A stretch of DNA of 64,000 bases from Streptomyces sp. CT34 (GTDB lineage: Bacteria; Actinomycetota; Actinomycetes; Streptomycetales; Streptomycetaceae): contig NZ_KN708638.1 of the NCBI RefSeq assembly GCF_000805335.1, forward strand, positions 5,781,629 through 5,845,628. Direction: 5' to 3'. The first letter of the stretch is position 1, and each line of letters begins with the position of its first letter. This document shows positions 32,396 through 41,288 of this stretch, one piece after another. Below the pieces are notes generated by a model. The model saw nothing but the letters and a program-made list of their open reading frames with translations, ran no database searches and had not been told where the DNA came from. A program made the translations under genes and the position numbers.

Positions 32396-33652
32396 TTACA
32401 GCCGGGCCGCCTTGAGCGCCATGTGGAGCAGCAGCCGGTCCGCGCCCTCGTCCAGGTCGAGGCCGGTCAGCTTCTCGACCCGGCCCAGGCGGTAGTAGAG
32501 CGTCTGGCGGTGGATGCCCAACTGCTGGGCGGTGCGCCCGGCCTGGCCCGCGCAGTCGAGGAACGCCTCGGCGGTCCGGGCGAGTTCGGCGTGGACGGGG
32601 GACAGCAGCGGGCCGATGGCCGGGTCGGGTTCGGCGGCCGGAAGGGCGGTCAGCAGGCGGTACGCGCCGATGCCGTCCCACTGGGCGACGGGGCCCAGCC
32701 GGGGCTCGGCGCGCGCCGCGCGGGCCGCGTCCAGCGCCTGCCGCCAGGCGGCCGGCAGGTCGGTCGGCTCCCGGGTGCCGATGCCGATGCCGGCGGCGCC
32801 CGGACCCGGTCGCATACCGGTGCGGCCCCCGGCGGCCGGCTCCCCGCCCGCGCGCGGGGAGCGCAGCAGATGGTCGGCCACCGTATGGGCCGGGGCGAGC
32901 GAGCCGGTCTGGCGCAGCCGGACCAGCGCGGCCAGCGCGGGCCCGGCGGCCGGGTGGCGCCGCCCGGCGCGGGCGCCGCCCGGCGCGGGCAGCGGGCAGG
33001 CGGCCAGCAGGCCGGGCAGGCTCGGCAGCGGCGCGGCGTCGGTGGCCGCGGTGTCCCAGGGGAGCACGGCCACGAGGGTGAGCGGGGTACCCGGTATGAA
33101 GCGCAGGGTGTCGCGCAGCGCGTCCCGCAGCGCGACCGCCGCGGCGGGCCGCCCCGTGCTGCGGGAGGTGAGCAACTCCCGCAGCAGCTCTGCCAGTTCG
33201 GACCCGGCGCGGGCCTCGTCGGCGAGCAGTGCGCCGATCCGGGCGGCGGTCTCCATCGCCTGGGCGATCCGGGGGTCGGGCGGGCTGCCGTGACCGCCCA
33301 GTTCGAGGTCGCTCAGATGCCCGTCGTCCAGCAGCCAGACATAGCCGTGCACGATGCCGCGGTGCCGGACCGGCAGACAGATCCGGCCTCGGAAGACGCC
33401 GGCGGCCGGGTCCGGGGGAATGCGCAGCGGAGTCGTGGCGCGGGCGATGCCGAACGCCTCGAACCAGGCGCGCACCGCCGCCGACGAGCGGCGCTGGAGG
33501 ATCGAGCGGGTCCGCACCGGGTCCATGACCTCGTCGTCCTCGCCCTCGTGCGCGCCGAACGCGATCAGCCCGAAGTCCCGGTCCTCCAGCGTCGCCGGGG
33601 CGCCGAGCGCCGCCGAGATCTCGTCCACGAGCTGCTGGTAGTCACTCCGCAT
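32396..33652 (-). CDS. PucR/CdaR-type transcriptional regulator, probably of proline catabolism
   Basis: A 418-aa regulator. The N-terminal two thirds is a sensory region (SDYQQLVDEISAALGAPATL; GRICLPVRHRGIVHGYVWLL) and the C-terminus is the PucR helix-turn-helix (TAQQLGIHRQTLYYRLGRVE). It is divergent from proline dehydrogenase, with P5C dehydrogenase next, so it very likely activates proline use; PucR-type activators beside proline genes are known in Gram-positive bacteria. ATG 33652 has GGAGAG 13 bases upstream. The alanine-rich middle has very few AT-ending codons. Confidence 0.85.
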   Translation of the reverse strand: MRSDYQQLVDEISAALGAPATLEDRDFGLIAFGAHEGEDDEVMDPVRTRSILQRRSSAAVRAWFEAFGIARATTPLRIPPDPAAGVFRGRICLPVRHRGIVHGYVWLLDDGHLSDLELGGHGSPPDPRIAQAMETAARIGALLADEARAGSELAELLRELLTSRSTGRPAAAVALRDALRDTLRFIPGTPLTLVAVLPWDTAATDAAPLPSLPGLLAACPLPAPGGARAGRRHPAAGPALAALVRLRQTGSLAPAHTVADHLLRSPRAGGEPAAGGRTGMRPGPGAAGIGIGTREPTDLPAAWRQALDAARAARAEPRLGPVAQWDGIGAYRLLTALPAAEPDPAIGPLLSPVHAELARTAEAFLDCAGQAGRTAQQLGIHRQTLYYRLGRVEKLTGLDLDEGADRLLLHMALKAARL

Positions 33653-33858
33653 CCGCCGCCCGGCCCTCTCCTGTCGCCACCGTCACTCCGCCCCCATTCT
33701 CATACATCTGTCTGAGATCCCGGCCACGAAGGCGTGACAGCTGTCGATGGCCGGAAAGTGGCGCGATCCTTAAATTTCAGGTGGCTTCCCTTGCCGCCGC
33801 GTCCGCCCACAAGGCGCGCCCGCCCCGGCAATTGTCATCCTGAATCATGGAGGTGCCC

Positions 33859-34785
33859 ATGCTGGGTCCCGTGCTTCTCGCCGCCGCGCGCAGCGACAGC
33901 ATCCGCCGCCTCGTCGCGGCTGCTCCGGTCACCCGTCCCGTGGTGGACCGCTTCGTCGCGGGCGAGCGCCTGGACGAGTCGATGGCGGTCGTACGGACGC
34001 TGGCCGCCCGCGGGATGGAGGTCACCCTCGACCACCTCGGCGAGGACATCACCGACCCGGCCGAGGCGCTGCGCAACCGCGACGCGTACCTCCAGCTGGC
34101 CGCGGCCCTCAAGGAGCACGGGCTCGGCACCCGGGCCGAGATGTCGGTCAAGCTCTCCGCCTTCGGCCAGGCGCTGCCCGGCGGGCACGAGCTGGCGCTG
34201 CGCAATGTCACCCCGGTGGTCGAAGCCGCCGCCGACGCCGGCACGACCGTGACGCTGGACATGGAGGACCACACGACGGTCGACTCCACCCTGGCCATCC
34301 TCGGCACCCTGCGCGAGCGCTTCCCCCAGACGGGCGCGGTGCTCCAGTCCTACCTCTTCCGCACCGAGGACGACTGCCGCGCACTCGCCGGGGAAGGCTC
34401 CCGGGTGCGGCTGGTCAAGGGCGCGTACAAGGAGCCGGCGACCGTCGCGTATCAGGACAAGCGGGAGGTCGACCTGGCCTATGTGCGCTGCCTGAAGATC
34501 CTGATGGCCGGGCGGGGCTACCCGATGATCGGGTCCCACGACCCGCGGATGGTGGCCATCGGCCAGGAGCTGGCGCACCGCAACGGCCGCAAGCCCGCCG
34601 ACTACGAATTCCAGATGCTGTTCGGCATCCGCGAGGCCGAGCAGCAGCGGCTGGTCGCGGAGGGACACCGGATGCGGGTCTACATCCCCTACGGCACGGA
34701 CTGGTACGGCTACTTCATGCGACGCCTGGCCGAGCGCCCGGCGAACCTGACCTTCTTCCTCAGGTCGCTGGCCACCCGCGGCTGA
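33859..34785 (+). CDS. Proline dehydrogenase
   Basis: A 308-aa monofunctional FAD enzyme oxidising proline to pyrroline-5-carboxylate. The barrel motifs are visible: EMSVKLSAFGQ, TVTLDMEDHTTVDST, RLVKGAYKEP, MIGSHDPRM, YEFQMLFGIRE and RVYIPYGTDWYGYFMRRLAERP, which includes the substrate-binding RRxxER-like end. ATG 33859 was chosen over 33847 because GGAGGTGCCC lies directly before it. P5C dehydrogenase follows after 195 bases. Confidence 0.95.
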   Translation: MLGPVLLAAARSDSIRRLVAAAPVTRPVVDRFVAGERLDESMAVVRTLAARGMEVTLDHLGEDITDPAEALRNRDAYLQLAAALKEHGLGTRAEMSVKLSAFGQALPGGHELALRNVTPVVEAAADAGTTVTLDMEDHTTVDSTLAILGTLRERFPQTGAVLQSYLFRTEDDCRALAGEGSRVRLVKGAYKEPATVAYQDKREVDLAYVRCLKILMAGRGYPMIGSHDPRMVAIGQELAHRNGRKPADYEFQMLFGIREAEQQRLVAEGHRMRVYIPYGTDWYGYFMRRLAERPANLTFFLRSLATRG

Positions 34786-34908
34786 CCGGCCCCCTTGGGA
34801 TTCGGTTTACCTGTTCTTTGGAACGCTTTGGGTAGATGCTGGAGCCAGGGGCCCCTGCGGGCGGTGCCCGCGCCGCCCACCCGCCGTGGCAGCGCCCGCG
34901 GCACCCGA

Positions 34909-34956
34909 CCGACGTACCCCGACGTACGAAAACCGACGATCGAGAACCGACGATCG
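34909..34956. repeat. Direct repeats upstream of P5C dehydrogenase
   Basis: CCGACGTAC occurs at 34909-34917 and 34919-34927, then AACCGACGATCG at 34931-34942 and 34945-34956. The four related CCGACG elements are spaced 10 to 14 bases just before the AAGGAGA ribosome site. A regulator site or slippage-derived tract. Confidence 0.6.
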
Positions 34957-34980
34957 CAAGCGTAAGGAGACACGGCCGCT

Positions 34981-36621
34981 ATGGACGCTGTGACCCAGGT
35001 CCCCGTGCCGGTGAACGAGCCGGTGCACAGCTACGCCCCGGGCAGCCCGGAGCGATTCCGCCTGGAGGCCAAGCTCAAGGAGCTGGCCGGCAACCCGATC
35101 GAGCTGCCGATGACCATCGGCGGCAAGCGGCGGATGGGCGGCGGCGAACGCTTCGACGTCGTACAGCCCCACCACCACTCGGCCCGGCTCGGCACCTATG
35201 CCAACGCCACCGTCCAGGACGCCCGGGACGCGGTGGACGCCGCGCTGGCCGCCGCCCCGGCCTGGCGCGCGATGTCGTTCGACGACCGCGCCGCGATCTT
35301 CCTCAAGGCCGCCGACCTGCTCGCCGGCCCCTGGCGCGAGACGATGGCCGCCGCCACCATGCTCGGCCAGTCCAAGACCGCGCAGCAGGCCGAGATCGAC
35401 ACCCCCTGCGAGCTGATCGACTTCTGGCGCTTCAACGTCCACTTCGCCCGGCAGATCCTCGCCGAGCAGCCGCCGGCGAACTCCCCGGGCGTCTGGAACC
35501 GCTCCGACCACCGCCCCCTCGAAGGCTTCGTCTACGCGATCACGCCCTTCAACTTCACCGCCATCGCCGGCAACCTCCCGACCGCCCCGGCCCTCATGGG
35601 CAACGTCGTGGTCTGGAAGCCGTCGCCGACCCAGACCTTCGCCGCCGTGCTGCTGATGCGGCTCCTGGAGGAGGCCGGGCTGCCGCCGGGTGTCATCAAC
35701 CTGGTCACCGGCGACGGCAAGGAGGTCTCCGAGGTGGCCCTTGCCCACCCCGACCTGGCGGGCATCCACTTCACCGGTTCGACCAGGACCTTCCAGTACC
35801 TCTGGAAGACGGTCGGCACCAACATCGAGAAGTACCGGACCTACCCGCGGCTGGTCGGCGAGACCGGCGGCAAGGACTTCATCGTCGCCCACCCCTCGGC
35901 CGACCGTGCCGTCCTGAAGACCGCCATGACCCGCGGCGCCTTCGAGTTCCAGGGCCAGAAGTGCTCCGCGGCCTCCCGCGCGTACGTCCCGGCCTCCCTC
36001 TGGAACGCCGGGTTCAAGGAGGAGTTCGCGGCCGAGGTCGACGCGCTCTCCATGGGCGACGTCACCGAGCTGGCGAACTTCATGGGCGCCGTCATCGACG
36101 AGCGCGCCTTCGCCAAGAACAAGGCGGCGATCGACCGCGCCAAGGCCGACCCCACCATCGAGGTCGTGGCCGGCGGCACCTACGACGACAGCGTCGGCTA
36201 CTTCGTCCGTCCCACCGTCCTGGTCTCCACCGACCCGGAGAACGAGATCTTCAAGGACGAGTACTTCGGCCCGATCCTCGGCGTCTACGTCTACGACGAC
36301 GAGGCCGAGGGCGGCTACGACGCCATGCTGACCCAGATGGAGTCCGCCTCGGCGTACGGCCTGACCGGCTGCGTCATCGCCCAGGACCGGGCCGCCGCCG
36401 CCACCACCTGCGAGAAGCTGCGCTTCGCGGCCGGCAACTTCTACATCAACGACAAGCCCACCGGTGCCGTGGTCGGCCAGCAGCCGTTCGGCGGCGCCCG
36501 CGCCTCCGGCACCAACGACAAGGCCGGCTCCAAGCAGAACCTGATGCGCTGGACCTCCACCCGCTCCATCAAGGAGACGCTGGTCCCGCCGACCGACTAC
36601 CGCTACCCGCACATGGGCTGA
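34981..36621 (+). CDS. pruA: L-glutamate gamma-semialdehyde (P5C) dehydrogenase
   Basis: Oxidises glutamate semialdehyde to glutamate with NAD+, completing proline catabolism. The 546-aa aldehyde dehydrogenase has the NAD-binding region (AITPFNFTAIAGNLPTAPAL; IHFTGSTRTFQYLW), catalytic Glu near 294 (LVGETGGKDF) and nucleophilic Cys near 328 (FEFQGQKCSAASRAYVP). Length and motifs match the group 1 P5CDH family. AAGGAGA precedes ATG 34981. It lies in the proline locus with proline dehydrogenase and the PucR-type regulator. Confidence 0.96.
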   Translation: MDAVTQVPVPVNEPVHSYAPGSPERFRLEAKLKELAGNPIELPMTIGGKRRMGGGERFDVVQPHHHSARLGTYANATVQDARDAVDAALAAAPAWRAMSFDDRAAIFLKAADLLAGPWRETMAAATMLGQSKTAQQAEIDTPCELIDFWRFNVHFARQILAEQPPANSPGVWNRSDHRPLEGFVYAITPFNFTAIAGNLPTAPALMGNVVVWKPSPTQTFAAVLLMRLLEEAGLPPGVINLVTGDGKEVSEVALAHPDLAGIHFTGSTRTFQYLWKTVGTNIEKYRTYPRLVGETGGKDFIVAHPSADRAVLKTAMTRGAFEFQGQKCSAASRAYVPASLWNAGFKEEFAAEVDALSMGDVTELANFMGAVIDERAFAKNKAAIDRAKADPTIEVVAGGTYDDSVGYFVRPTVLVSTDPENEIFKDEYFGPILGVYVYDDEAEGGYDAMLTQMESASAYGLTGCVIAQDRAAAATTCEKLRFAAGNFYINDKPTGAVVGQQPFGGARASGTNDKAGSKQNLMRWTSTRSIKETLVPPTDYRYPHMG

Positions 36622-36637
36622 CGCCCGCGCGCACGCC

Positions 36638-36670
36638 ACGGCCCGGTGCCCCCTCGGGGTGCCGGGCCGT
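36638..36670 (+). terminator. Terminator after pruA
   Basis: ACGGCCCGG (36638-36646) and CCGGGCCGT (36662-36670) with CCCC/GGGG pairing inside, shortly after the stop codon. Confidence 0.75.
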
Positions 36671-36730
36671 CCGCGTGGCGGGAAAGCGCTCCTGCCGTCT
36701 CAGATAGTAGGAAGCCCAAGTAATTGTGCA

Positions 36731-36750
36731 GACAGCACGGCACCGCTGTC
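36731..36750. promoter_or_regulatory. 6-bp inverted repeat in a low-GC upstream region
   Basis: GACAGC (36731-36736) and GCTGTC (36745-36750) flank 8 bases in the AT-richer stretch 36700-36770, which probably contains the promoter of the 43-aa ORF. No confident -35/-10 pair could be assigned. Confidence 0.35.
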
Positions 36751-36920
36751 CTAGCTTTGTAGATGCCGAACGTATCGCTGCATCCAGCGAATGCGGATGC
36801 GGCCCGGTGCGTATGCGCAGGTGACCCCTGCCGTGCCGAGGCCCCCGCTCCTTCCGGCCGCTTCTGGATCGACGCACCCCTCACGTTCCTCTCGGGGCTT
36901 TGGCATTGGAGATGCGCAAC

Positions 36921-37052
36921 ATGGCCGAGACCACTGTCCGCAGGACCCGTCACTCCGCCCGTCAGACCAACGACGCCGACCGCCGGAACGCCGCCGCCGC
37001 ACTCCAGCGCGCGCTCGACCGCCGCGACAACGGCGGCGCCACGGGGCACTGA
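36921..37052 (+). CDS. 43-aa conserved small basic protein
   Basis: Encodes MAETTVRRTRHSARQTNDAD followed by an Ala/Arg helix (AAAALQRALDRRDNGG). It has a good GGAG ribosome site 9 bases before ATG 36921 and a perfect 16-bp-arm hairpin 20 bases after its stop, so it looks like a complete monocistronic gene. I recall similar short proteins upstream of leuB in other Streptomyces. The function is unknown; the basic helix might bind nucleic acid. Confidence 0.7.
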   Translation: MAETTVRRTRHSARQTNDADRRNAAAALQRALDRRDNGGATGH

Positions 37053-37071
37053 CCCGCCCGGCCGGAAACAC

Positions 37072-37110
37072 CGCGGGGGCGCCCGGGATCCGTTCCCGGG
37101 CGCCCCCGCG
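37072..37110 (+). terminator. Terminator after the 43-aa ORF
   Basis: CGCGGGGGCGCCCGGG (37072-37087) and CCCGGGCGCCCCCGCG (37095-37110) are perfect 16-bp arms with a 7-base loop. Confidence 0.88.
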
Positions 37111-37173
37111 CCGTGACGGCGCGGCGCAGCCGCACCGGTCGACCGGCAGTCTGTCCGCATGCCGGACGTAACG

Positions 37174-37201
37174 TGTCAATCATTGGGACGGGGAGTAGGG
37201 T
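37174..37201 (+). promoter_or_regulatory. Candidate leaderless promoter of leuB
   Basis: TGTCAA (37174-37179) and TAGGGT (37196-37201) are spaced 16 bases, and the -10 box ends 6 bases before the leuB ATG. No Shine-Dalgarno is present, which fits leaderless translation. Confidence 0.5.
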
Positions 37202-37207
37202 CCAGAC

Positions 37208-38260
37208 ATGTCTCGCAGCATTCGCCTCGCAGTGATCCCCGGTGACGGTATCGGCCAGGAAGTCGTGGCCCAGGGACTCAAGGTCCTGACCGCGGTCCTC
37301 CCGCAGGACGTCAAGCTGGAAACCCAGGAGTACGACCTCGGGGCCAAGCGCTGGCACCGGACCGGCGAGACACTGCCGGACGCGGAGCTGGAGTCGCTCA
37401 AGCAGCACGACGCGATCCTGCTCGGCGCGATCGGAGACCCGTCGGTGCCGTCCGGCGTCCTGGAGCGCGGGCTGCTGCTCAAACTCCGCTTCGCCTTCGA
37501 CCACTTCGTCAACCTGCGCCCGTCGAAGCTGTTCCCGAACACCGCGACCCCGCTGGCCGTCCGCGACGAGCAGAGGGGGGCGATCGACTTCGTGGTGGTA
37601 CGCGAGGGCACCGAGGGCCCGTACACCGGCAACGGCGGCAGCCTGCGGACCGGCACCCCGGCCGAGGTCGCCACCGAGGTCAGCGTGAACACCGCCTACG
37701 GCGTGGAGCGGGTGGTCCGGGACGCGTACGAGCGGGCCAACGCCCGCCCCCGCAAGAAGCTGACGCTGGTTCACAAGAACAACGTCCTGGTCTACGCCGG
37801 ACACATGTGGAAGAACATCTTCGACAAGGTCGGCCAGGAGTACCCCGAGGTCACCACCGACTATCTGCATGTCGACGCCGCGACGATCTTCCTCGTCACC
37901 CAGCCCGAGCGGTTCGACGTGATCGTCACCGACAACCTGTTCGGCGACATCCTCACCGACCTCGCCGCGGCCGTCACCGGCGGCATCGGCCTGGCCGCCT
38001 CCGGGAACATCAACCCCACCGGCGCCTTCCCCTCGATGTTCGAGCCGGTGCACGGCTCCGCGCCGGACATCGCGGGCACCGGCAAGGCCGACCCGACCGC
38101 CACGATCCTCTCCGTCGCGCTGCTGCTGCGCCACCTCGGCCACCAGGAGCAGGCCGCCCGCATCGAGGCGGAGGTCGCCGCCGACCTGGAGGCCCGAGGC
38201 GACCTGGCCCGTACGACCGACGAGATCGGCGACGCGATCGCCGCACGCGTAGCGGGCTGA
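37208..38260 (+). CDS. leuB: 3-isopropylmalate dehydrogenase
   Basis: Third step of leucine synthesis: NAD-dependent oxidative decarboxylation of 3-isopropylmalate. The 350-aa protein of the actinobacterial short type has LAVIPGDGIGQEVVAQGLKV, the substrate segment LRFAFDHFVNLRPSKLFPN, VREGTEGPYTGNGG, VTDNLFGDILTDLAAAVTGG with metal-binding Asp residues, and the NAD region FEPVHGSAPDIAGTGKADP. ATG 37208 has a -10 box 6 bases upstream. A terminator separates it from ilvE. Confidence 0.96.
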   Translation: MSRSIRLAVIPGDGIGQEVVAQGLKVLTAVLPQDVKLETQEYDLGAKRWHRTGETLPDAELESLKQHDAILLGAIGDPSVPSGVLERGLLLKLRFAFDHFVNLRPSKLFPNTATPLAVRDEQRGAIDFVVVREGTEGPYTGNGGSLRTGTPAEVATEVSVNTAYGVERVVRDAYERANARPRKKLTLVHKNNVLVYAGHMWKNIFDKVGQEYPEVTTDYLHVDAATIFLVTQPERFDVIVTDNLFGDILTDLAAAVTGGIGLAASGNINPTGAFPSMFEPVHGSAPDIAGTGKADPTATILSVALLLRHLGHQEQAARIEAEVAADLEARGDLARTTDEIGDAIAARVAG

Positions 38261-38285
38261 CGCCCGACGCACCGCAGCACCCTCG

Positions 38286-38315
38286 CAGCGCCGGGCCCGC
38301 CGTGGCCCGGCGCTG
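38286..38315 (+). terminator. Terminator after leuB
   Basis: CAGCGCCGGGCC (38286-38297) and GGCCCGGCGCTG (38304-38315), perfect 12-bp arms with a 6-base loop. Confidence 0.82.
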
Positions 38316-38529
38316 TCCGTATGGACGGCCCTGGGCAACCGGCGGGTTCGGTGCGACCATCGACGCGGACCGCGCAGACCGGTTCCAGCGGCGGACACCC
38401 ACGCGCGATAATCGGACGAGGGGCCGGCGTCCGCCGCGGAACGTGGACGTCCCGGTAACCACCGGTACGCCCCAGGGATCGTGCGCACGGCCGCGCGGCA
38501 ACGGACTACGCAGTGAAGGACACCCATTC

Positions 38530-39615
38530 ATGACGACGCCCGCGATCGAGCTCAAGCCCTCCTCGCACCCGCTGCCCGACGCGGAGCGGGAGCGGATCCT
38601 CGCCGCTCCCGGTTTCGGACGGCACTTCACCGACCACATGGTGATGATCAAGTGGACCGAGGGCCGCGGCTGGCACGACGCGGAGCTGGTGCCGTACGCG
38701 CCGCTCTCCCTCGACCCGGCGAACATGACCCTGCACTACGCGCAGACGATCTTCGAGGGCCTGAAGGCGTACCGCCAGCCCGACGGCAGCGTCGCCACCT
38801 TCCGCCCGGACGCCAACGCCCGCCGCTTCCAGGCGTCCGCCCGCCGCCTGGGCATGCCCGAACTCCCCGTCGAGACCTTCATCGCGGCCTGTGACGCGCT
38901 GGTCGGCCAGGACCGGGCGTGGGTGCCGAACAGCGGTGAGGCGTCCCTCTACCTCCGGCCGTTCATGTTCGCCAGCGAGGTCGGGCTGGGCGTCCGGCCC
39001 GCCAACGAGTACCTCTTCCTCGTCATCGCCTCGCCCGCCGGCGCGTACTTCCCCGGCGGGGTCAAGCCGGTCTCGGTGTGGCTGTCGGAGGAGTACGTCC
39101 GGGCCACCCCGGGCGGCACCGGCGCGGCCAAGACCGGCGGCAACTACGCCGCGTCCCTGGTCGCCCAGGCGCAGGCCGCCGAGCAGGGCTGCGACCAGGT
39201 GGTCTGGCTGGACGCGATCGAGCGCCGCTGGATCGAGGAGATGGGCGGGATGAACCTGTACTTCGTGTACGGCAACCGCATCGTCACCCCCGAGCTGACC
39301 GGTTCGCTGCTGCCCGGCATCACCCGCGACTCGCTGCTGACCATCGCCGCCGACCTCGGGTACGAGGTCTCCGAGGGCCGGATCTCCGTCGAGGAGTGGC
39401 AGGGCGCCACCGAGGACGGCACGCTGACCGAGGTCTTCGCCTGCGGCACCGCCGCGGTGATCACCCCGGTCGGTACGGTCAAGTCGGCCCGCGCCAACTG
39501 GACGGTCGCCGACGGCGAGCCCGGCGAGGTCACCATGAAGCTGCGCAAGGCGCTGCTGGACATCCAGACCGGCGTGGGCGCGGACACCCACGGCTGGATG
39601 CACCCGCTGGGCTGA
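38530..39615 (+). CDS. ilvE: Branched-chain amino acid aminotransferase
   Basis: PLP enzyme that makes Leu, Ile and Val from their 2-keto acids. The 361-aa class IV transaminase includes LHYAQTIFEGLKAYR, the PLP-lysine region GGTGAAKTGGNYAASL and the signature EMGGMNLYFVYG...ELTGSLLPGITRDSLL. Length is typical. ATG 38530 follows AGTGAAGGACACC. It converges with the NCS1 permease gene over a shared terminator. Confidence 0.96.
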   Translation: MTTPAIELKPSSHPLPDAERERILAAPGFGRHFTDHMVMIKWTEGRGWHDAELVPYAPLSLDPANMTLHYAQTIFEGLKAYRQPDGSVATFRPDANARRFQASARRLGMPELPVETFIAACDALVGQDRAWVPNSGEASLYLRPFMFASEVGLGVRPANEYLFLVIASPAGAYFPGGVKPVSVWLSEEYVRATPGGTGAAKTGGNYAASLVAQAQAAEQGCDQVVWLDAIERRWIEEMGGMNLYFVYGNRIVTPELTGSLLPGITRDSLLTIAADLGYEVSEGRISVEEWQGATEDGTLTEVFACGTAAVITPVGTVKSARANWTVADGEPGEVTMKLRKALLDIQTGVGADTHGWMHPLG

Positions 39616-39632
39616 GCCCGGCCCCCGGCGAC

Positions 39633-39673
39633 GCGCAGGCCGCCACCGACCGAGCGTCGGTGGCGGCCTGCGC
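39633..39673. terminator. Bidirectional terminator between ilvE and the NCS1 permease
   Basis: An 18-bp perfect stem: GCGCAGGCCGCCACCGAC (39633-39650) with its complement at 39656-39673, loop CGAGC, between convergent genes. Confidence 0.88.
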
Positions 39674-39696
39674 CGTGAGCGGGGACGGGATCCGGC

Positions 39697-41157
39697 TCAG
39701 CGGACCTCGGCGGGGGACCCGGCGGCCGGTGCCTCCGTACGCGGGGCGGGGACCGGGCGCAGCGGCGCGACCCGGCGCGGGTCCCTGGCGGTCAGCAGGA
39801 AGTAGACGATGCCGGCGGCAGCCGCGGCGAGCACGAAGCTGATGTCGATCCCGCCGGTGAAGGGCAGCAGCGGGCCCTTGTAGAAGGGTGTGTCCACGCC
39901 CATCAGGCCGACCGCCGAGCCGACCGCCCAGGCGACGGTGGCCTGGACGTTCCAGCCGGCCCGGAACCAGTAGACGCCGCCGACCGTGCCGCGGTTGTAG
40001 ACCTGGAGGGAATCGGCGTCGTAGGTGCCGCGGCAGCGCACGAAGCCGATGACGGTGATCACCGCCCACGGCGTGCCGACGGCGGTCATCAGCAGCACGA
40101 AGGACGTCATGGCGTCCTGCGCGGCCCACAGGAAGTGGCCGGCGTAGACCAGCGCGGTGGAGACCGCGGCGACCACGTAGGTGGCCTGGGTGCGGGTGGC
40201 CTTGGGCAGGATCGCGTCCAGGTCGAGCCCCATGCTGTAGAGCATCAGGCCGGAGTTGCCGACCGAGCCGGCGGAGGCGTTGAGCAGCAGCAGGGCCAGG
40301 TACCAGAACGGCGCCCCGGCGACCAGCGGGCCGGCGTAGTCGCTGCCGCCCGCCCCGACAGCCAGGGCGCTGAAGGTGCCGAAGAGCTGCGGGACCAGCA
40401 GGCCGACCAGCAGACCGCAGTAGGTGGCCGCGAAGACCTTCCGGGAGCTGTGCCGGCGCGGGGAGATGTAGCGGCTGTAGTCGCCGAGCAGAGTGATGAA
40501 GGCGATCGGGCCGCTGAGGCCGGCGGACACCGCGGCCAGCAGCCAGGTCTGCCAGAAGCCGCCGAGCGCGTACGGGGTGCCGGGGACCGGGCCGGTGTGG
40601 AAGGTGTGCAGGTAGGCGAGCACGCCGACCGCGAGCAGCACGGTCAGCCCGATGGAGAGCAGCTTGCTCATCCGGAGCAGCACCCGGTAGCCGTAGACCG
40701 CGCCCACCGCGGTGGCGCCGGCCAGCAGTGCGTAGACCAGCGCGTAGGCGGTGCCGTCGCCCGGCAGGCCGATGAGGCGGTGCAGGCAGCCGACCATCGC
40801 GTCACCGCCCACCCACAGGGTCAGCGCCGTGTAGCCGAGCGAGAGCAGCAGGCCGATCACCGAGCCGATGAGCCGGCCGCGGACGCCGAAGAACGCGCCG
40901 CTGCTGGTGGAGAGGTTGGTGGCGCTGCGCAGCGAGACCAGCGCGAGCGGGGCGGTCAGCACGGCGCCGACGACGGTGCCGGCCACCAGGGAGGTGACCG
41001 AGCCCCAGAAGCCGAGGCCGAAGGAGACCGGGAGCCAGCCGAAGATCACCACACCCAGGGCCAGGTTCGACCCGAGAAGGATCGAGATCAGGTCGCGAGG
41101 GGTACTGGTGCGCTCCTCGTCCGGGATGGTGTCGACTCCGCGTTGTTCGATCGGCAT
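39697..41157 (-). CDS. NCS1-family (cytosine/purine/hydantoin-type) permease
   Basis: A 486-aa membrane transporter with about 12 helices. NCS1 hallmarks include the N-terminal LISILLGSNLALGVVIFGWL, VSLRSATNLSTSSGAFFGVR, YTALTLWVGGDAMVG and the GPIAFITLLGDYSRYISPRR loop. Substrates in this family are nucleobases, hydantoins, allantoin or related ureido compounds. ATG 41157 was chosen because GGGGAG lies upstream; extension to 41286 would read through 13-bp tandem repeats. It is divergent from the urease-like operon and the two TetR-type dyads lie between them, so it probably imports a nitrogen compound for that operon (inference). Confidence 0.88.
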   Translation of the reverse strand: MPIEQRGVDTIPDEERTSTPRDLISILLGSNLALGVVIFGWLPVSFGLGFWGSVTSLVAGTVVGAVLTAPLALVSLRSATNLSTSSGAFFGVRGRLIGSVIGLLLSLGYTALTLWVGGDAMVGCLHRLIGLPGDGTAYALVYALLAGATAVGAVYGYRVLLRMSKLLSIGLTVLLAVGVLAYLHTFHTGPVPGTPYALGGFWQTWLLAAVSAGLSGPIAFITLLGDYSRYISPRRHSSRKVFAATYCGLLVGLLVPQLFGTFSALAVGAGGSDYAGPLVAGAPFWYLALLLLNASAGSVGNSGLMLYSMGLDLDAILPKATRTQATYVVAAVSTALVYAGHFLWAAQDAMTSFVLLMTAVGTPWAVITVIGFVRCRGTYDADSLQVYNRGTVGGVYWFRAGWNVQATVAWAVGSAVGLMGVDTPFYKGPLLPFTGGIDISFVLAAAAAGIVYFLLTARDPRRVAPLRPVPAPRTEAPAAGSPAEVR

Positions 41158-41222
41158 GAGGGCTCCCCTGAGAGGCCGGAACAGATGGTGAGCGGTGCTG
41201 TGCGCGGTGCTCCGTGTGGTGG

Positions 41223-41261
41223 GCGGTGCTCCGGAGCGGTGCTCCGGAGCGGTGCTCCGGA
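41223..41261. repeat. Three 13-bp tandem repeats
   Basis: GCGGTGCTCCGGA is repeated exactly at 41223-41235, 41236-41248 and 41249-41261, with a partial fourth copy. Each junction forms the palindrome GCTCCGGAGC. It lies in the 5' region of the permease gene. Confidence 0.85.
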
Positions 41262-41288
41262 GCGGCGCTCGCTGCTGCGAGATCATTT

